The position numbers were made by a program, and so were the translations under genes. Shown in pieces: positions 62,271 through 64,000 of a stretch of 64,000 bases of DNA. This stretch comes from Nectonema munidae (lineage: Eukaryota > Nematomorpha > Nectonematoida > Nectonematidae). The number at the start of each line of letters is the position of its first letter. Within the stretch, counting starts at the first letter, position 1. The stretch is from positions 248,001 through 312,000 of the forward strand of contig JAUIRK010000728.1 in assembly GCA_030549495.1 (NCBI GenBank), read 5' to 3'. The notes beneath the pieces were generated by a model. The model saw only the letters and a list, made by a program, of their open reading frames with translations. It did no database searches and was not told the DNA's origin.

Positions 62271-64000
62271 CAGTGCCGGATTAAGGGTTTCGTGGCCTCA
62301 AGGCACACTTTAAAATTGGCCTGGGCTAAGCCCGTCAGAAGAAAAATTAAAGGGGGGGGGGGACATTTAAATTTTCTCAAAAAGATCACCTAGGGCCTAG
62401 GCTATCAGTTTTTCCAAAAATTTTTAGAGAAACTTTGATTTTTACCAAAATAAGTTATCGAAAAAGTTTTTTGATGTCTCTCCATAGTTACAGGCCTGAT
62501 ATAAATTAATATAATTGTTAAAATATAAAAAAATTTAAAATTTCAACATTTTAGAGTATTGCACATTTTCAAATTTTAAGTGAAGTCGATTTTATCTAGA
62601 TTCTAGAACCACTCTTTCAATACACATAAGTGCCAGTACACCAAGACGATCCTGTGTCATAGTTGATTCGCTCCACATCCATAATTCTGGGTAGCTGCGA
62701 AAAAGATCATTCTCCCGAGCAATTAGTGGACATCAATGACAAATATATTCTAAAAATTACCTCGGTGTTCGGGAATGCAGTATATACCTCGTTTGTGTGC
62801 AATAACATGAAAATGTGTTAGGCATTGCCCGTTGACTCTTTTCTGTTGTATTTTTTTGACTGTTCTTTGTACCAAAAAATAAATTGTCCAAATTCTGAGT
62901 AAATTTCAGAAGATAAATCTTTTTGGTATAAATTAACTTGAAACTTTAACTCTTCATCGGACATCGAATTAAATTCGGTTAAAACACTAAAACCTTCTTG
63001 AACAAATGAATATGATTTAATGCGTTGCTTCAAAGCACTGTTGAGCTGGTCAATTATAACATAAAAAGTGTTAACTTTAAATCTATACACTCCTGACATT
63101 TCTTTTATAGCATCAACAGCACTTCCTTCACAAAAATCCTTTTTCCTTTTCGGTATACGACGTGATTCATTTTCAAACTTATAAGATTTGTTCGCACTCC
63201 AGTCAGAAGCTTTTTCATCCTAAGAGTCAAACTTTCGTCTACATTCAATCGTAAATTTATCTAGGCTTTTCATAAGACTGTAGTCATTTTAATGCTGGAG
63301 CGCTGCAGAAAGTCATTCCATAACTCACACATAAAAGCGACCTCTTTAGCAACCATTCGCTTTGCCAAAGCATTTGCCTGATTTTGAGTGTCTCCAGTTT
63401 GGTTATTATCGGTTGCGATTTCTTCTAGAGCACTCTGGAATTGCTTATATCCCCTGAAAACAGCCTCAGTAGCTTCTTCTTTGACAGACAATCGAGTATC
63501 GGATGGATGCTTAGGAACAAGACATTTACACTCCTGTTTAACATAAGATAACAAAATTCCGCATCGATGTGTAGAACCCAAAAATTTTTATACAACTGGT
63601 GCAAAAACCCGAAGTAAGAAACAGCTTCAACGCAACAGTCCACTTCAGATTGGCCTACTAAATTAAGCGAGTGACATGCCCCCGGAATATAATCGACTAA
63701 GTGATTCTTTTTTTTCAAAATTTGCTGCATTCCAATATAGTATTTGCCAGACATATTGTTTGCATTGTCATAGGTCTGTCCACGGCAGTTATAAAAATCA
63801 ATTTTCTGCTTCGACTAGTACTGAAGAAGAGTATCTGTGAGATTCTGGCCAGTGTGACTGGAAATATTGATGAAAGTGAGAAATCGTTCTACGCGCTCAT
63901 AATTTGTCATTTTAACATGAAGAATAATTATTGTGAGCTGGTCTGTACGAGAAATATCTGGTGTTGAATCCACTTAAACAGAGAAATATCTAGACCTAAC
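62271..64000 (-). mobile_element. second hAT transposon (DUF4371/ZMYM type), cut by window end
   Basis: The left end CAGTGCCGGATTAAGGGTTT starts at 62271, with an 11-base G tract at 62352-62362. Minus-strand frames from the right edge: D-S-T-P-D-I-S-R-T-D-Q-L, V-E-R-F-L-T-F-I, C-R-G-Q-T-Y-D-N-A-N-N-M-S-G, G-A-C-H-S-L-N-L, then L-S-V-K-E-E-A-T-E-A-V, E-V-A-F-M-C-E-L-W and V-N-T-F-Y-V-I-I-D-Q-L. These match the transposase type of the element at 57903 but are not close to it. Frames are broken in several places. The far end and the second target copy of GTTTGAAT lie outside. Confidence 0.8.

Overview
The window is AT-rich animal DNA with introns and many transposons. One host gene is complete and a second is partial, set in long stretches of non-coding sequence and decayed DNA transposons. 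The organism cannot be named from sequence alone. Base composition, 1-4 kb introns and a mix of Merlin, piggyBac, hAT, pogo/Tigger and tRNA-derived SINE copies would suit an arthropod with an expanded genome, such as a copepod; that is inference.

Left part (1-21.6 kb): a Merlin (ISXO2-like) transposase relic runs off the left edge. On the + strand, 3012-5396, are the last two coding exons of a Bro1/V-domain ESCRT adaptor of the HD-PTP/ALIX class. It is convergent with a complete eight-exon nicotinamide phosphoribosyltransferase (NAMPT) gene on the - strand, 5724-21625. The exons join in frame to 501 codons, close to the 491 of human NAMPT. The two stop codons lie about 330 bp apart, and a small palindrome between them carries AATAAA signals for both strands. 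The NAMPT introns hold a SINE, TTAA-flanked MITEs, hAT-type ends, a Tigger-like element and an unclassified two-ORF element.

Middle part (21.6-43.1 kb): no confident host exon. It holds a ZBED5-like hAT relic (25-26.1 kb), a second Tigger with a clear terminus (29.55-30.6 kb) and the most unusual feature, an 8 kb inverted structure at about 31.29-39.24 kb. Its two arms of about 1.8 and 2.3 kb contain arrays of a 141-156 bp repeat and enclose a 3.8 kb unique centre with one 141-codon ORF.

Right part (43.1-64 kb): a 3378 bp piggyBac element with TTAA duplications, subterminal repeats and a 47 bp intron-like gap in its transposase; a second, older piggyBac; a TTAA MITE; one well-formed but unidentified exon (49928-50137, -); a Hermes-like hAT fragment; a 3038 bp hAT with a perfect 8 bp target duplication (57903-60940); a candidate first exon at 61.8 kb; and a second hAT of the same broad type that runs off the right edge. 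No LTR retroelement, virus-like element, rRNA, stand-alone tRNA gene or CRISPR array was recognised.
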